A stretch of DNA of 64,000 nt from Prevotella heparinolytica (GCF_004342845.1 NZ_SLXB01000017.1:1-64000); one strand, 5' to 3'; counted from the stretch's first letter, positions 15,429 to 24,862 are shown. A program made the numbers and translations. The notes: generated by a model not told the origin, from the sequence alone.

Positions 15429-16271
15429 ATGAAAAGAAATCTTATTGTATTATTAACCATACTGGTAGGCGGGCTGGCAGCCTGCAAGCCGGGACAAAAG
15501 AAAGATCCGAATATGGAAAAGGAAACGAAGTTGAAGATTGAAACAAGTGCGGGAGACATCGTCGTGAAACTCTATAACGAGACACCGAAACACCGTGACA
15601 ACTTTATCAAGCTGGCCGAGGAAGGCACTTACGAAGGTACGCTGTTTCACCGTGTCATCAAGGACTTCATGATACAGGCCGGCGACCCCGAATCAAAAAA
15701 AGCTTCCAAAGGCAAGATGCTGGGTTCGGGCGATGTGGGCTATACCCTTCCTGCCGAATTCATCTATCCCCGCTACTTCCATAAGAAAGGAGCCTTGTCG
15801 GCCGCACGTCAGGGTGATGAGGTGAACCCGAAGAAGGAATCTTCCGGTTGCCAGTTCTATATCGTCACCGGTAAGGTCTATGGCGATTCCGCCTTGCTGA
15901 ATATGGAGCAGCAGATGAACCAGATGCGCCTGAACAATGCCTTCAATGCACTGGCGCAAAAGCACATGAAAGAAATCTACAAGATGCGTAAGGACGGCAA
16001 TCAGGAAGGATTGATGAATTTGCAGGACTCTCTGATTGCACAGGCCGAGGCACAAGTGGGCAAAGAACCGGAGTTCAAGTTCACGCCCGAACAGATAAAG
16101 GCTTATACCACAGTGGGCGGTACGCCCCATCTGGACGGCCAGTATACCGTGTTCGGCGAAGTGCTGGAGGGCATGGAAGTAGTGGACAAGATTCAGAAAG
16201 TGAAGACCGACCGTAGCGACCGCCCCGAAGAGGATGTCGTGATTAAGAAGGTGACTCTCCTTGAAGATTAA
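15429..16271 (+). CDS. Cyclophilin-type peptidylprolyl isomerase, lipoprotein
   Basis: 280 residues. The signal peptide ends in a lipobox with Cys19 (LAAC). The cyclophilin domain starts near residue 35 (IETSAGDIVVKLYNETPKH) and has the catalytic-loop pattern FHRVIKDFMIQAGD and the conserved GCQFYIVTG. A charged helical insert of about 65 residues (roughly 150-215) interrupts the fold before the final strands (GQYTVFGEVLEGMEVV); this insert is common in Bacteroidetes members. It catalyses proline cis-trans isomerisation and probably assists folding of exported proteins at the periplasmic face of a membrane. Its 3' end overlaps the M16 peptidase start by 11 bp. Confidence 0.9.
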   Translation: MKRNLIVLLTILVGGLAACKPGQKKDPNMEKETKLKIETSAGDIVVKLYNETPKHRDNFIKLAEEGTYEGTLFHRVIKDFMIQAGDPESKKASKGKMLGSGDVGYTLPAEFIYPRYFHKKGALSAARQGDEVNPKKESSGCQFYIVTGKVYGDSALLNMEQQMNQMRLNNAFNALAQKHMKEIYKMRKDGNQEGLMNLQDSLIAQAEAQVGKEPEFKFTPEQIKAYTTVGGTPHLDGQYTVFGEVLEGMEVVDKIQKVKTDRSDRPEEDVVIKKVTLLED

Positions 16272-17520
16272 TAAAAAAACATTGGACAACGGTCTGCGGC
16301 TGGTGCACCACGAAGATGCCGGCACGCAGATGGTTGCGCTGAACATCGTCTACGACGTAGGTGCCCGCGACGAGCATCCCGAACATACGGGCTTTGCCCA
16401 CCTGTTCGAGCATCTGATGTTCGGCGGTTCGGTGCATATTCCCGATTACGACACGCCGTTGCAACTGGCCGGTGGCGAGAACAACGCGTGGACGAACAAC
16501 GACATAACCAACTACTACCTGACCGTTCCCAAATCGAACGTAGAAACAGCCTTCTGGTTGGAGTCCGACCGCATGCTCGAACTGGCATTCAGCGAGCAAA
16601 GTCTCGACGTGCAACGCGGAGTGGTGATGGAGGAGTTCAAACAGCGTTGCCTGAATCAGCCATATGGCGACGTGGGGCATCTGCTCCGCCCTTTGGCCTA
16701 TCGGGTGCATCCCTATCGTTGGCCTACCATCGGCAAGGAACTGTCTCATATAGCCGGCGCCACGCTGGATGAGGTGAAATCTTTCTTCTATCGTTTCTAT
16801 GCCCCCAACAATGCTGTTCTGGCTGTCACCGGAAACATCTCGTGGGCGGAAACGCTCAGACTGGCCGACAAGTGGTTTGCCCCCATTCCCCGCAGGAATG
16901 TCCCTGCAAGGCAATTGCCGCAGGAACCTCCGCAGACAGAAGAGCGTCGCCGGACGGTGGAGCGCAATGTTCCCCTCGACGCGTTGTTTATGGCCTATCC
17001 TATGTGTGGTCGCGAAGGAGCCGATTACTATGCATTCGACATTTTGTCCGATATACTCAGCAACGGGCGTTCCAGTCGCCTGAACCGCAAGCTGGTGCAG
17101 GAACAAAAGCTGTTTTCCGCACTCGATGCCTATATTTCGGGTACGCGCGATGCGGGACTGCTGCATATCAGCGGCAAGCCCTCTGCCGGCATCACACTGG
17201 AACAGGCCGAGGCGGCTGTCCGCAAGGAGCTTGAGGTACTGAAACGGGAACTTGTGGGCGAGCAGGAACTGGAAAAAGTAAAGAACAAGTTCGAATCTTC
17301 CCACATATTCGGCAATATCAATTATCTGAATGTAGCCACGAACCTTGCTTGGTTTGAGCTGACCGGACAGGCGGAAGACATAGACCGTGAAGTAGACAAC
17401 TATCGTTCTGTCACGGCCGAACACATTCATGCCGTGGCGCAGAATACATTCCGCGACGCCAATACCGTTGTGCTATATTATAAGAAAGCGTCCGGCTCTT
17501 ACCTGCCTGAGAAGGAATGA
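16261..17520 (+). CDS. M16 family zinc metallopeptidase
   Basis: 419 residues, one half-length M16 unit (pitrilysin-like). The inverted zinc motif is HLFEH, with His47 and His51 as ligands and Glu50 as general base; the distal Glu ligand lies in the VVMEEF region. A second, catalytically silent subdomain follows from about residue 190. There is no signal peptide. The conserved N-terminus begins right at a TTG codon at 16261; the first in-frame ATG (Met24) would remove conserved residues. I therefore accept a TTG start that overlaps the cyclophilin stop by 11 bp and is probably translationally coupled to it. The substrate is unknown; family members degrade small peptides. Confidence 0.88.
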   Translation: MKINKKTLDNGLRLVHHEDAGTQMVALNIVYDVGARDEHPEHTGFAHLFEHLMFGGSVHIPDYDTPLQLAGGENNAWTNNDITNYYLTVPKSNVETAFWLESDRMLELAFSEQSLDVQRGVVMEEFKQRCLNQPYGDVGHLLRPLAYRVHPYRWPTIGKELSHIAGATLDEVKSFFYRFYAPNNAVLAVTGNISWAETLRLADKWFAPIPRRNVPARQLPQEPPQTEERRRTVERNVPLDALFMAYPMCGREGADYYAFDILSDILSNGRSSRLNRKLVQEQKLFSALDAYISGTRDAGLLHISGKPSAGITLEQAEAAVRKELEVLKRELVGEQELEKVKNKFESSHIFGNINYLNVATNLAWFELTGQAEDIDREVDNYRSVTAEHIHAVAQNTFRDANTVVLYYKKASGSYLPEKE

Positions 17521-17598
17521 TGAAGCGGCAAAAAGTTATCATTCAGATACAGACGGTATCGGATAATACGGATTTGAAGAGAAAAGACGTTGTCTCCT

Positions 17599-17730
17599 CC
17601 GTACCAAGTTCGTACCATCTTCTTATCAAGTTCGCTTCTATAGATACGAACATGATAAGGAGAAAGTACGGCCCTGACACGGTTCTGACACGGCACGGAT
17701 ATGGTGCGGATATGGTGCGGATGTGGTTCG
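17599..17730. repeat. 22-bp-period tandem array C
   Basis: Six 22-bp units starting at 17599, 17621, 17643, 17665, 17687 and 17709. The last two match at 16 of 22 positions around GGATATGGTGCGG; the first two share TCAAGTTCG or CCAAGTTCG at the same phase. It fills the 230-bp gap between the M16 and MATE genes, 20 bp before the MATE start. Confidence 0.65.
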
Positions 17731-17750
17731 GACTTTAACAAACTTGCATT

Positions 17751-19091
17751 ATGGGAAGATTTTTTGATACATATAAGTGCCATTACAAAGCCCTGATTGC
17801 GTTGGGACTGCCCATCGTGATAGGCCAGTTGGGCGTCATTGTTCTCGGCTTTGCCGATACACTGATGATAGGACACCACAGCACGGCCGAGTTGGGTGCG
17901 GCTTCTTTCGTGAACAACATGTTCGCCCTTTGCATCGTTTTCAGCATGGGGTTCAGCTATGGGCTTACGCCGGTAGTGGGCGGTTATTATGGAAACCGCC
18001 GCTTTGCCGAGGCGGGGCAGGCTTTGCGGTGCAGCTTGACGGCCAATGTACTGGTGGCCCTGTTGCTGACCTGCATCATGACCGTCCTATATTTCAATAT
18101 AGAACGTTTGGGACAACCCGTTGAGCTGCTGCCGTTGATTAAGCCTTACTACCTGACGCAGCTTGCTTCGCTGGTATTCGTCATGCTGTTCTACGGTTTC
18201 AAGCAGTTCACCGACGGCATTACAGACACAAAAACCGCCATGTGGATTCTGCTGGGCGGCAATGCGCTCAACATCGCAGGGAATTACATACTCATCAACG
18301 GCAAACTGGGATTCGCCGAAATGGGGTTGCTGGGGGCAGGCATCAGTACCCTGTTCTCACGCATCGTGATGGTAGTGGTCTTTGCAATGATTGTGTTTCG
18401 CAGCCGTCGTTTCATTCGTTATAAAATAGGCTTTGTACGTCTGGGCTGGTCTGTCCCGATGTTCCGGCGGCTCAATGCACTGGGTTGGCCCGTCGGGCTG
18501 CAAATGGGGATGGAGACGGCCTCTTTCAATCTCAGCACCATCATGGTGGGATGGCTGGGCACGTATGCACTGGCTTCGCACCAGATTATGCTGACGATTT
18601 CGCAGTTCACCTTTATGATGTACTACGGCATGGGGGCTGCCGTCGCCGTGCGTGTCAGCAACTTCAAGGGGCAGGGTGATGCGCCGAACGTGCGGCATGC
18701 GACGTATGCCGGGTTTCATCTCACCCTTTGTATGGCGGTGGTGTTGCTGAGCATCGTTTTTGCTTTGCGCGGTCAGTTGGGCGGATGGTTTACGGATAAT
18801 GCCGAAGTATCGGTCATGGTTGCCTCTTTGTTCCTCCCGTTCCTGATTTATCAGTTCGGCGACGGATTGCAGATTAATTTTGCCAATGCCTTGCGTGGCA
18901 TTTCGGATGTAAAACCCATGATGGTCATTGCTTTTATAGCTTATTTTGTTATATCTTTGCCCGTAGGATACCTCTGCGGCTTTGTGCTCGACTGGGGGTT
19001 GGTCGGAGTGTGGATGGCTTTCCCGTTCGGACTGACCAGTGCCGGCGTCATGTTGTGGCTGCGGTTCAGGCAGAAAACGCGTCTATTATGA
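17751..19091 (+). CDS. MATE family efflux transporter
   Basis: 446 residues with about 12 hydrophobic segments in two bundles, the normal size for the family. The N-terminal signature region has LGLPIVIGQLGVIVLGFADTLMIG, whose first part is typical of MATE helix 1, and later MEELGAAS-like and GMGAAVAVRVSN segments mark helices 2 and 8. MATE pumps expel cationic drugs or metabolites using sodium or protons. The stop overlaps the start of the hybrid kinase gene in an ATGA arrangement, so the two are co-transcribed. No separate promoter is obvious, and array C lies directly in front. Confidence 0.92.
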   Translation: MGRFFDTYKCHYKALIALGLPIVIGQLGVIVLGFADTLMIGHHSTAELGAASFVNNMFALCIVFSMGFSYGLTPVVGGYYGNRRFAEAGQALRCSLTANVLVALLLTCIMTVLYFNIERLGQPVELLPLIKPYYLTQLASLVFVMLFYGFKQFTDGITDTKTAMWILLGGNALNIAGNYILINGKLGFAEMGLLGAGISTLFSRIVMVVVFAMIVFRSRRFIRYKIGFVRLGWSVPMFRRLNALGWPVGLQMGMETASFNLSTIMVGWLGTYALASHQIMLTISQFTFMMYYGMGAAVAVRVSNFKGQGDAPNVRHATYAGFHLTLCMAVVLLSIVFALRGQLGGWFTDNAEVSVMVASLFLPFLIYQFGDGLQINFANALRGISDVKPMMVIAFIAYFVISLPVGYLCGFVLDWGLVGVWMAFPFGLTSAGVMLWLRFRQKTRLL

Positions 19092-21400
19092 AAGGAGTCT
19101 CCAAAGTCAAGATTGCCGTAGGATATAGCTTGCTGTTGGCGGTGCTATTCTTTTCCCTCTTCTTTGTGCACAGGGAAATGGAAAGTCTCGTGCTTTCCGA
19201 TAGTCTTGACGTACAGTGGACCGACAGTGTGCTGACCCTCATACACGAGAAGGATGCCAACACGCTAAGTATGCTGCGCACACTGAGCGAAGCAAACGGA
19301 AACGCAGTCTCTGCCGACGAAATAGAAGATGTCATAACACGACACGATACGGAAATGACACGACAACGGGTGCAACACCGCATCATCACTCATCGTGACA
19401 CAACAGTGGTGCGTCCTCGAAAAAAAGGTTTCTTCCGCCGCTTGGGAGAAGTGTTCGTTCCATCCAAGAAAGATACTGCGATTCAAGTAAGAACCTCTCT
19501 TGAATTTGCCACCGATACGTTGATAGATCCTTATAATCCGGCAGACTCCCTGCACAAGAAGTTGCGTGCCGTGGCCCGGCAGCGCAGACAAGTAGCTAAC
19601 CTCGTGCAGCAACGCAAGCGCAACCTGCAACAACTGGATCACATGCTGACCGAGCGCATTGACAGCCTGCTGAAAAACTATGAGCAAGAGACCTTGCAAC
19701 GCGGACGTGCCGAGGCCGAATACCGGCAGGCCGTCCGTCATCGGTCCGCCCGCACCCTGGCCGGTATTGCCGCCGGCGCTGTCCTGCTTGCGATTGTCTT
19801 CCTTTTCCTCATCGGACGCGACGTGACCCGCAGCAACCGCTATCGCCGCAAACTGGAAGAAGCTCGCCGCCGTGCCGAAGACCTGCTTGCCACACGCGAA
19901 AAACTGATGCTTGCCATTACCCACGACTTCAAGGCACCGCTTGGTTCCATCATGGGATATGCCGACTTGCTTGCCCGTCTCACGGTGGACGAACGTCAGC
20001 GTTTCTATCTGGACAACATGAAAACCTCGTCCGAACATTTGTTGAAGTTGATTGTGGATTTGCTCGACTTTCATCGCCTCGACTTGCATAAAGTGGAGGT
20101 CAGCCGTGTCACTTTCCAACCTTCCCGACTACTGGAAGAGGTGCGCGTCAGTTTTGAACCGTTGGCTGCCGCCAAAGGGCTTGCCTTGCGTTGCAACGTC
20201 GCTCCTGAATTAGAGGGTTCTTTCGTTTGCGACCCCTTGCGTCTGCGTCAGATAATCAATAATCTGCTTTCCAATGCCGTGAAGTTTACCGACCGGGGCA
20301 GTGTCACCTTGACCGCCGGCTACGAAGACGGAAAACTCGTTGTCGCCATCACCGATACCGGAAAGGGAATGGAACCTGCCGACCGTGAACGTATCTTCCG
20401 GGAGTTTACCCGTCTGCCCGGAGCGCAGGGAAAGGAAGGATTCGGTCTGGGACTCAGTATTGTTCGCATGCTGGTGCAATTGCTCGAAGGTACTATCGAG
20501 GTGGAGAGCTCTCCGGGTAAGGGAAGCACTTTTACGGTACGTGTGCCCATTTATCGTGTAAGTCCACACAAAGAACCAAGCGCAGAACATGAAAAGCCTT
20601 TGCACGGGATAGAAGAGCCTTCCGATTCTTCCGCCTTTCCATCTCCTCCCCCATTGAAGAAACTTCTTCTCATCGACGACGACCGCATTCAGCTTACCCT
20701 GACCGAGGCCATCCTCAACAGTAATGGCATTTGTTCCGTATCTTGCCTGCAACCGGATGAACTATTCGACGCTTTACGTACCGACACTTTCGACCTTCTG
20801 CTCACCGATGTACAGATGCCTGCCGTCAGTGGCTTCGACTTGTTGCGGCTACTACGCGCTTCGAACATTCCACAAGCTAAAACCATTCCGATGGTTGCAG
20901 TCACTGCCCGTAGCGACATGAAGCGTGAAGAATTCATATCGCAAGGGTTTACCGGCTGCCTGCACAAGCCATTCACCATGCAGGAACTTTTGTGCGAACT
21001 GCGTGGAGAACAATCCGCAGTATCCGTACCGGCAAATGCAAACGAAACGGACAATCGTTCCGCCTCATCCTCCGCTTACAACTTTTCGGCACTTACGGCC
21101 TTTGCCGAAGATGACCCGGAGGCTGCAAAAGCCATTATCGCAAGCTTCGTTACCGAGACTCGTACCAATGCCGAACGCCTTCGCAAAGCCTCCGAAATGC
21201 AGAATATGGAAGAGGTTGCAGCGGTATCTCATAAGATGATTCCCGTATTCACCCTGATTGGGGCTGTGGAGCTTGTCCCTTTGTTGAAAGAAATGGAAAT
21301 GTCTCGTAACCTGCCGTTCTCTAAAGAAGCCGGAAAGAAAATACAGAAGGCTCTTTCACTGATAGAGGCTGTGGCAGAAGAAATTGCGTGTACTTCATAA
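19088..21400 (+). CDS. Hybrid histidine kinase with receiver and Hpt domains
   Basis: 770 residues from the ATG that overlaps the MATE stop. Membrane segments lie at about 8-27 and 223-243 and enclose a periplasmic sensor region of about 195 residues with coiled-coil character near its end. HisKA has His279 in ITHDFKAPLG. The HATPase domain follows, with an N-box near 391 (NNLLSNAVKF), a G1 box DTGKGM and a G2 box GFGLGLS. A receiver domain has Asp574 in LLTDVQMP, and a C-terminal Hpt-like domain has His715 in VSHKM. The His-Asp-His chain implies a phosphorelay to an outside receiver; the nearby NtrC-type regulator is the best candidate. The signal sensed is unknown. Confidence 0.9.
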   Translation: MKGVSKVKIAVGYSLLLAVLFFSLFFVHREMESLVLSDSLDVQWTDSVLTLIHEKDANTLSMLRTLSEANGNAVSADEIEDVITRHDTEMTRQRVQHRIITHRDTTVVRPRKKGFFRRLGEVFVPSKKDTAIQVRTSLEFATDTLIDPYNPADSLHKKLRAVARQRRQVANLVQQRKRNLQQLDHMLTERIDSLLKNYEQETLQRGRAEAEYRQAVRHRSARTLAGIAAGAVLLAIVFLFLIGRDVTRSNRYRRKLEEARRRAEDLLATREKLMLAITHDFKAPLGSIMGYADLLARLTVDERQRFYLDNMKTSSEHLLKLIVDLLDFHRLDLHKVEVSRVTFQPSRLLEEVRVSFEPLAAAKGLALRCNVAPELEGSFVCDPLRLRQIINNLLSNAVKFTDRGSVTLTAGYEDGKLVVAITDTGKGMEPADRERIFREFTRLPGAQGKEGFGLGLSIVRMLVQLLEGTIEVESSPGKGSTFTVRVPIYRVSPHKEPSAEHEKPLHGIEEPSDSSAFPSPPPLKKLLLIDDDRIQLTLTEAILNSNGICSVSCLQPDELFDALRTDTFDLLLTDVQMPAVSGFDLLRLLRASNIPQAKTIPMVAVTARSDMKREEFISQGFTGCLHKPFTMQELLCELRGEQSAVSVPANANETDNRSASSSAYNFSALTAFAEDDPEAAKAIIASFVTETRTNAERLRKASEMQNMEEVAAVSHKMIPVFTLIGAVELVPLLKEMEMSRNLPFSKEAGKKIQKALSLIEAVAEEIACTS

Positions 21401-21558
21401 GTTTCTTGCCCCAAACCTTTTGCATAGGCAGCAACACCATCTCCCTCCAAAGCAACGCCCACCTTTTTCCTATATGAAAAAACTCTGTTCCAAGCCTGCG
21501 AACAGACATCCGCAGACCTTGAACAGAGTATCTCTGAAAACAGGATAATCTTCTGAAA

Positions 21559-21580
21559 AGAAAGCCATAAAGGCTTTTTG
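21559..21580. terminator. Bidirectional terminator between hybrid kinase and PUL 1
   Basis: AAAGCC (21561-21566), loop ATAAA, GGCTTT (21572-21577), with T-runs downstream on both strands. It serves the convergent kinase gene and PUL 1. A second imperfect hairpin (about 21482-21526, arms around ACTCTGTTC and GAACAGAGT) lies between it and the kinase. Confidence 0.65.
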
Positions 21581-21607
21581 ATACAGCTTTCTTCTAAAAT
21601 CTCCTTC

Positions 21608-22597
21608 TTATTTTTTCTTAAACAGATTCAATTCGCCTATGCCGGTATAATCGCCTACCCCCGGTTCGAGAACGTTCAGTTTAAACGCCACGATATCTTC
21701 AAGCACTGAACCAAACATAGTATATTGAGGAGCATAGAGGTGAGTTTCGTTCAGCATGACATTGCCTTCAAGGCTTCTCCATTCCACATCTCCTTTTTTC
21801 TTATATTCCACGGAAAAACTAACCAGATTATATCTATGGTGATAAGCGTTCTGCCTTTGAATAGAGATGCCCACTACGGTGGCGGGCTCTGTCCACTCGG
21901 CAGCCCACCAGCCCGGGCTGTCCATTCCCAAGAACCAACATGAGGCACCATCCCCGTCGACGGCTTTTGCCGGGCTATAATATTCGCCGTAGTCGTCCGA
22001 GGCAGTAACCGTCCAGTCACCGCGTTCCAACTCTATCCACGAAGCAGGTTTCTTGGTGCTGATTCGGGTTTCCTCTTTGGAGAACACGAAACAGATCGTA
22101 TTCCGGTTGGCGCTGACCGCACCGCCATCACTGCTCTTCAGCGCGATGGGAAGCACATATGTCTTGGACGCTTCCAACTTTGATAAATCCGAAGCCGAAA
22201 TCCGAAGCGTATCCGAAGAAAAGTTGTCGCCCGCCTTGATGGTAAGTTCCCGGGTAGAGAAAGAAAAAGCTCCTTCAGGCACCGTTTCATGTTTTGTCTT
22301 ATGTTTGGCATTGTAGCTTTCTGCCAACGAATTGTCTTGTACTACGTGCAGCTTCACATCTTTGGCGGCACGCATGGTCGATTTTCCCACCACATAATAT
22401 CCGGTTCGTTCGCCTACCAGCGTGTTGTCGAGCAGCGACAGTTCGAATTGGGATGGCTTTAAGGTGGCCGCAGGCTCTGACGAGAGGTAGTAGAGTTGCT
22501 TAACTTCTACCTCGTCGTCATCACTGCAAGATTGTATAAAGATAGCCCCCGATACTATTAATACCGTGCGCAGGGCTGTTTTTAAGTATGTTTTCAT
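21608..22597 (-). CDS. DUF1735 / F5-8 type C (discoidin-like) lipoprotein
   Basis: 329 residues, last gene of PUL 1. The lipobox is SC after a hydrophobic signal (Cys24), followed by an acidic DDDE run that marks surface export. A DUF1735 immunoglobulin-like domain spans about 40-165 and is followed by a discoidin/F5-8C-type carbohydrate-binding domain (about 180-325). Aromatic residues such as those in SCWFLGMDSPGWWAAEW are candidate sugar contacts. Proteins of this type serve as surface glycan-binding proteins in PULs, including N-glycan loci of the BT3983-BT3987 kind. It lies 26 bp after the LamG-domain gene. No enzyme active site is seen. Confidence 0.8.
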   Translation of the reverse strand: MKTYLKTALRTVLIVSGAIFIQSCSDDDEVEVKQLYYLSSEPAATLKPSQFELSLLDNTLVGERTGYYVVGKSTMRAAKDVKLHVVQDNSLAESYNAKHKTKHETVPEGAFSFSTRELTIKAGDNFSSDTLRISASDLSKLEASKTYVLPIALKSSDGGAVSANRNTICFVFSKEETRISTKKPASWIELERGDWTVTASDDYGEYYSPAKAVDGDGASCWFLGMDSPGWWAAEWTEPATVVGISIQRQNAYHHRYNLVSFSVEYKKKGDVEWRSLEGNVMLNETHLYAPQYTMFGSVLEDIVAFKLNVLEPGVGDYTGIGELNLFKKK

Positions 22598-22623
22598 TGC
22601 ATTCTATGTTTAAAATCCGTTTT

Positions 22624-23766
22624 TTATTTAAAATTCACATCCGTTTCCCACTTCAGAGTACCTTCGGCAGCCATGTCGAATCCGTTCGGAGTGGCATCTT
22701 TAAACACATTGCCTTTTCCTTCGTCCAGACGCCAGTAGCCCATCAAATCAGGATTCTTGGGGTTGATGCCCAGATACATGTTCGACTTGATTTGAGAAGG
22801 TGTGATGGCTTTCTTCCAAAGGCGTAATTGTCCCATCTTGCAGGTATTCCTGAACCAAGAGCCGCTCGTCACCAATTCCATGCGGTCGAAGTTCACCACG
22901 CCTCCCTTGGTTTGGAGCGTCACGTCTTTCTCGCCGTTCACATAAATCGTCACTAATCCGCCCGCATCGTAGGTGATGGCTAAGTGATACCATTTCTCTT
23001 TCTCGAACAGCGTGACGGTGTTCACTTGCGACCCCATTGTTTTAATTTGCAAGGAGTTATATGGAATGGGGGCATCGCCGAAACGGATATAGATTTCGTT
23101 GGCCCGGCCGGCCTTTCCGCTACCGGAGTTGATGATGGCCTGATTATTGATAACAAATCCGTCCATCCATACCCATGTCTCGATGGTCCATTCGGCGGTA
23201 GTGAGATTCATGTCTTTGGCGGTAGAAGCCTTGTTGCTTTGATTCATCACGGGTACCGGTTGTTTCAGGGCCTTGTCTAACAAGATGATATACGATTGAG
23301 AGTCTCCTATGGTGGATATGTTTCCACTATTCACTTTCAAGCGGACAGGAATGGCGTAAAGTTCACCGTTGTCGGTAGAGTAAGTTTTGATGGAGAACTC
23401 CGTTTTCTCCGCCAACGTCTCTCCCTTGCTTATCTTGAAATTCTTTTCATACGACAGATACTCCGAGGGAAGTACTTCGTAGCTCGTAGAGAAAGCCTGG
23501 TTGTAGGCTTCAAGCAGTGAAGCGTCCAGCTCCAGCGTACCTGCCACATCTTCATTCAACGGTTGTCCTACACGAACCGTCAAATCGGTATGTGTAACGT
23601 CACCTTCCACGGTCACTTTTCCATAGGTAGAAGCCGTATTCGAGGCTTCTTGAAGATAGATGGCGTTGTCTATCACACTATAATCTGCATCGTCGCAACT
23701 TACAGCCACGCAGAGCCAGGCGGCGCAAGCTATGATATGGTATTTATTCAGTTTCATGACATTCAT
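22624..23766 (-). CDS. DUF1735 / LamG-domain surface lipoprotein
   Basis: 380 residues; a second Met at codon 4 (23757) is an equally good start. The lipobox Cys lies in VAVSC, followed by acidic residues. A DUF1735 domain (about 40-165) precedes a concanavalin A-like/LamG domain (about 185-370) with the typical segments TIETWVWMDG, YHLAITYDAGGLVTIYVNG and LMGYWRLDEG. It should bind glycan at the cell surface and present it to the GH18 enzyme and the SusCD complex. The same domain pair occurs in the high-mannose N-glycan PUL of B. thetaiotaomicron. It lies 10 bp after the GH18 gene. Confidence 0.85.
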   Translation of the reverse strand: MNVMKLNKYHIIACAAWLCVAVSCDDADYSVIDNAIYLQEASNTASTYGKVTVEGDVTHTDLTVRVGQPLNEDVAGTLELDASLLEAYNQAFSTSYEVLPSEYLSYEKNFKISKGETLAEKTEFSIKTYSTDNGELYAIPVRLKVNSGNISTIGDSQSYIILLDKALKQPVPVMNQSNKASTAKDMNLTTAEWTIETWVWMDGFVINNQAIINSGSGKAGRANEIYIRFGDAPIPYNSLQIKTMGSQVNTVTLFEKEKWYHLAITYDAGGLVTIYVNGEKDVTLQTKGGVVNFDRMELVTSGSWFRNTCKMGQLRLWKKAITPSQIKSNMYLGINPKNPDLMGYWRLDEGKGNVFKDATPNGFDMAAEGTLKWETDVNFK

Positions 23767-23775
23767 TTTTTTTAA

Positions 23776-24834
23776 TTAGTTAACTGCCGGGTTCATTATG
23801 CGAATGGCTTCGCGCAAGTATTTATACTCCACCGGAGTGGTAGGATAGTCATACTCCATGTGGTAGGTTCCTATACCGCCTTTCCGCACCGCCTTTCCGT
23901 TCACAAAAGGTGTCCAGCAGGCCATGCCTGCCAAAGACTGCATTTTGTTGCCGTAACGATCCGTATAGTCCACTCCGCCCGTCGAAGCATACGACTCGAA
24001 ATTCTCGGTAACGATGTATTTCTTAGCCACTTCTTCGGGAGACAAGAATCCTTGGAAGTTTTCGATAGTGGAGGAGAGCCGTCCGTCAAGGTTAGAGTCC
24101 GAGGTTGCTTGATAGGCTTGCACAATGAAGTAGTCGAAGTACGGGCCGCTTTCGGCCACGATGCTTTGAGGTTCTCCGTCAATTACCAGCAAACGGTTTG
24201 TGCCCGATTTCGGCCCCATGTGTTTGCTCAGTGTCTTGATGAAATGCAACATGTAAGCATCATTGCCCGACATGTTGCCGCGATGCCCGAAGTTTGGTTC
24301 ATAATCAATGTCGAAACCATCATAATCATATTTGATAATGGTGTCGCAAATCGCCAAAGCATATTTCTCGACAGCCGCCAGATTTCGGGCATTGTCCGCC
24401 GCCGTGTTTTCCGGGTCGAATCCCCAATACTCGTTGAGCTTATCCTTATACTCCACCGGTGTAATCTGCGCGCCGATGTCCTGAATGATGAAGCAAATCA
24501 GAGCACGTGTGCCTTTCTGCTCCTTCACCTGTTTCTTGTCGGCCATGCGATGTTCGTCCAGCGTATGCCAGTTGCCCCAGACAGAAACGAAGTCCACGCT
24601 GTCGGGCAGACCCATCAGGCTGTTCACCATCGAGGCTCCCCGGCCGGTCCAGTTACCGAACCAGCCGAATGCCACCTGATGATCGGTTTTCTTATAATCG
24701 CGCAAAGAGGCATAGTAATCTTTTGCAGGATACTCGAAATAATCCTCGCTTTCTACTTCCGTCCAATCGCTGCAACTCCAGAAAGCGACGGCCAACAATC
24801 CCCAAAGGGTTGAATATAGTATCTTTTTATTCAT
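23776..24834 (-). CDS. GH18 endo-beta-N-acetylglucosaminidase-like lipoprotein
   Basis: 352 residues from the Met that opens the signal peptide (lipobox Cys21). The GH18 signature DGFDIDYE is complete, with Asp172, Asp175, Asp177 and the catalytic acid Glu179. A second conserved strand, FDYFIVQAYQ, lies about 90 residues later and carries the Gln/Tyr typical of EndoF/EndoH-like members. GH18 enzymes of this type cut between the two core GlcNAc residues of N-glycans through substrate-assisted catalysis. The protein should sit on the cell surface. With two DUF1735 binding proteins and SusCD beside it, the target is most likely a host N-glycan; this is inferred from the neighbourhood, and chitin-type substrates are less likely. 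Confidence 0.85.
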   Translation of the reverse strand: MNKKILYSTLWGLLAVAFWSCSDWTEVESEDYFEYPAKDYYASLRDYKKTDHQVAFGWFGNWTGRGASMVNSLMGLPDSVDFVSVWGNWHTLDEHRMADKKQVKEQKGTRALICFIIQDIGAQITPVEYKDKLNEYWGFDPENTAADNARNLAAVEKYALAICDTIIKYDYDGFDIDYEPNFGHRGNMSGNDAYMLHFIKTLSKHMGPKSGTNRLLVIDGEPQSIVAESGPYFDYFIVQAYQATSDSNLDGRLSSTIENFQGFLSPEEVAKKYIVTENFESYASTGGVDYTDRYGNKMQSLAGMACWTPFVNGKAVRKGGIGTYHMEYDYPTTPVEYKYLREAIRIMNPAVN

Positions 24835-24862
24835 GATTTTGCTGTTTTTCTGTTTTGGATGT

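Noticed and set aside
17517..17738. A 73-residue frame between the M16 and MATE genes
   Set aside because: It is made almost wholly of array C, has no recognisable family and overlaps the M16 stop.
21482..21547. An eighth 22-bp array downstream of the hybrid kinase
   Set aside because: GAACAGA recurs at 21 nt but adjacent 22-bp units match at only about 8 of 22 positions; it is better read as an imperfect hairpin.
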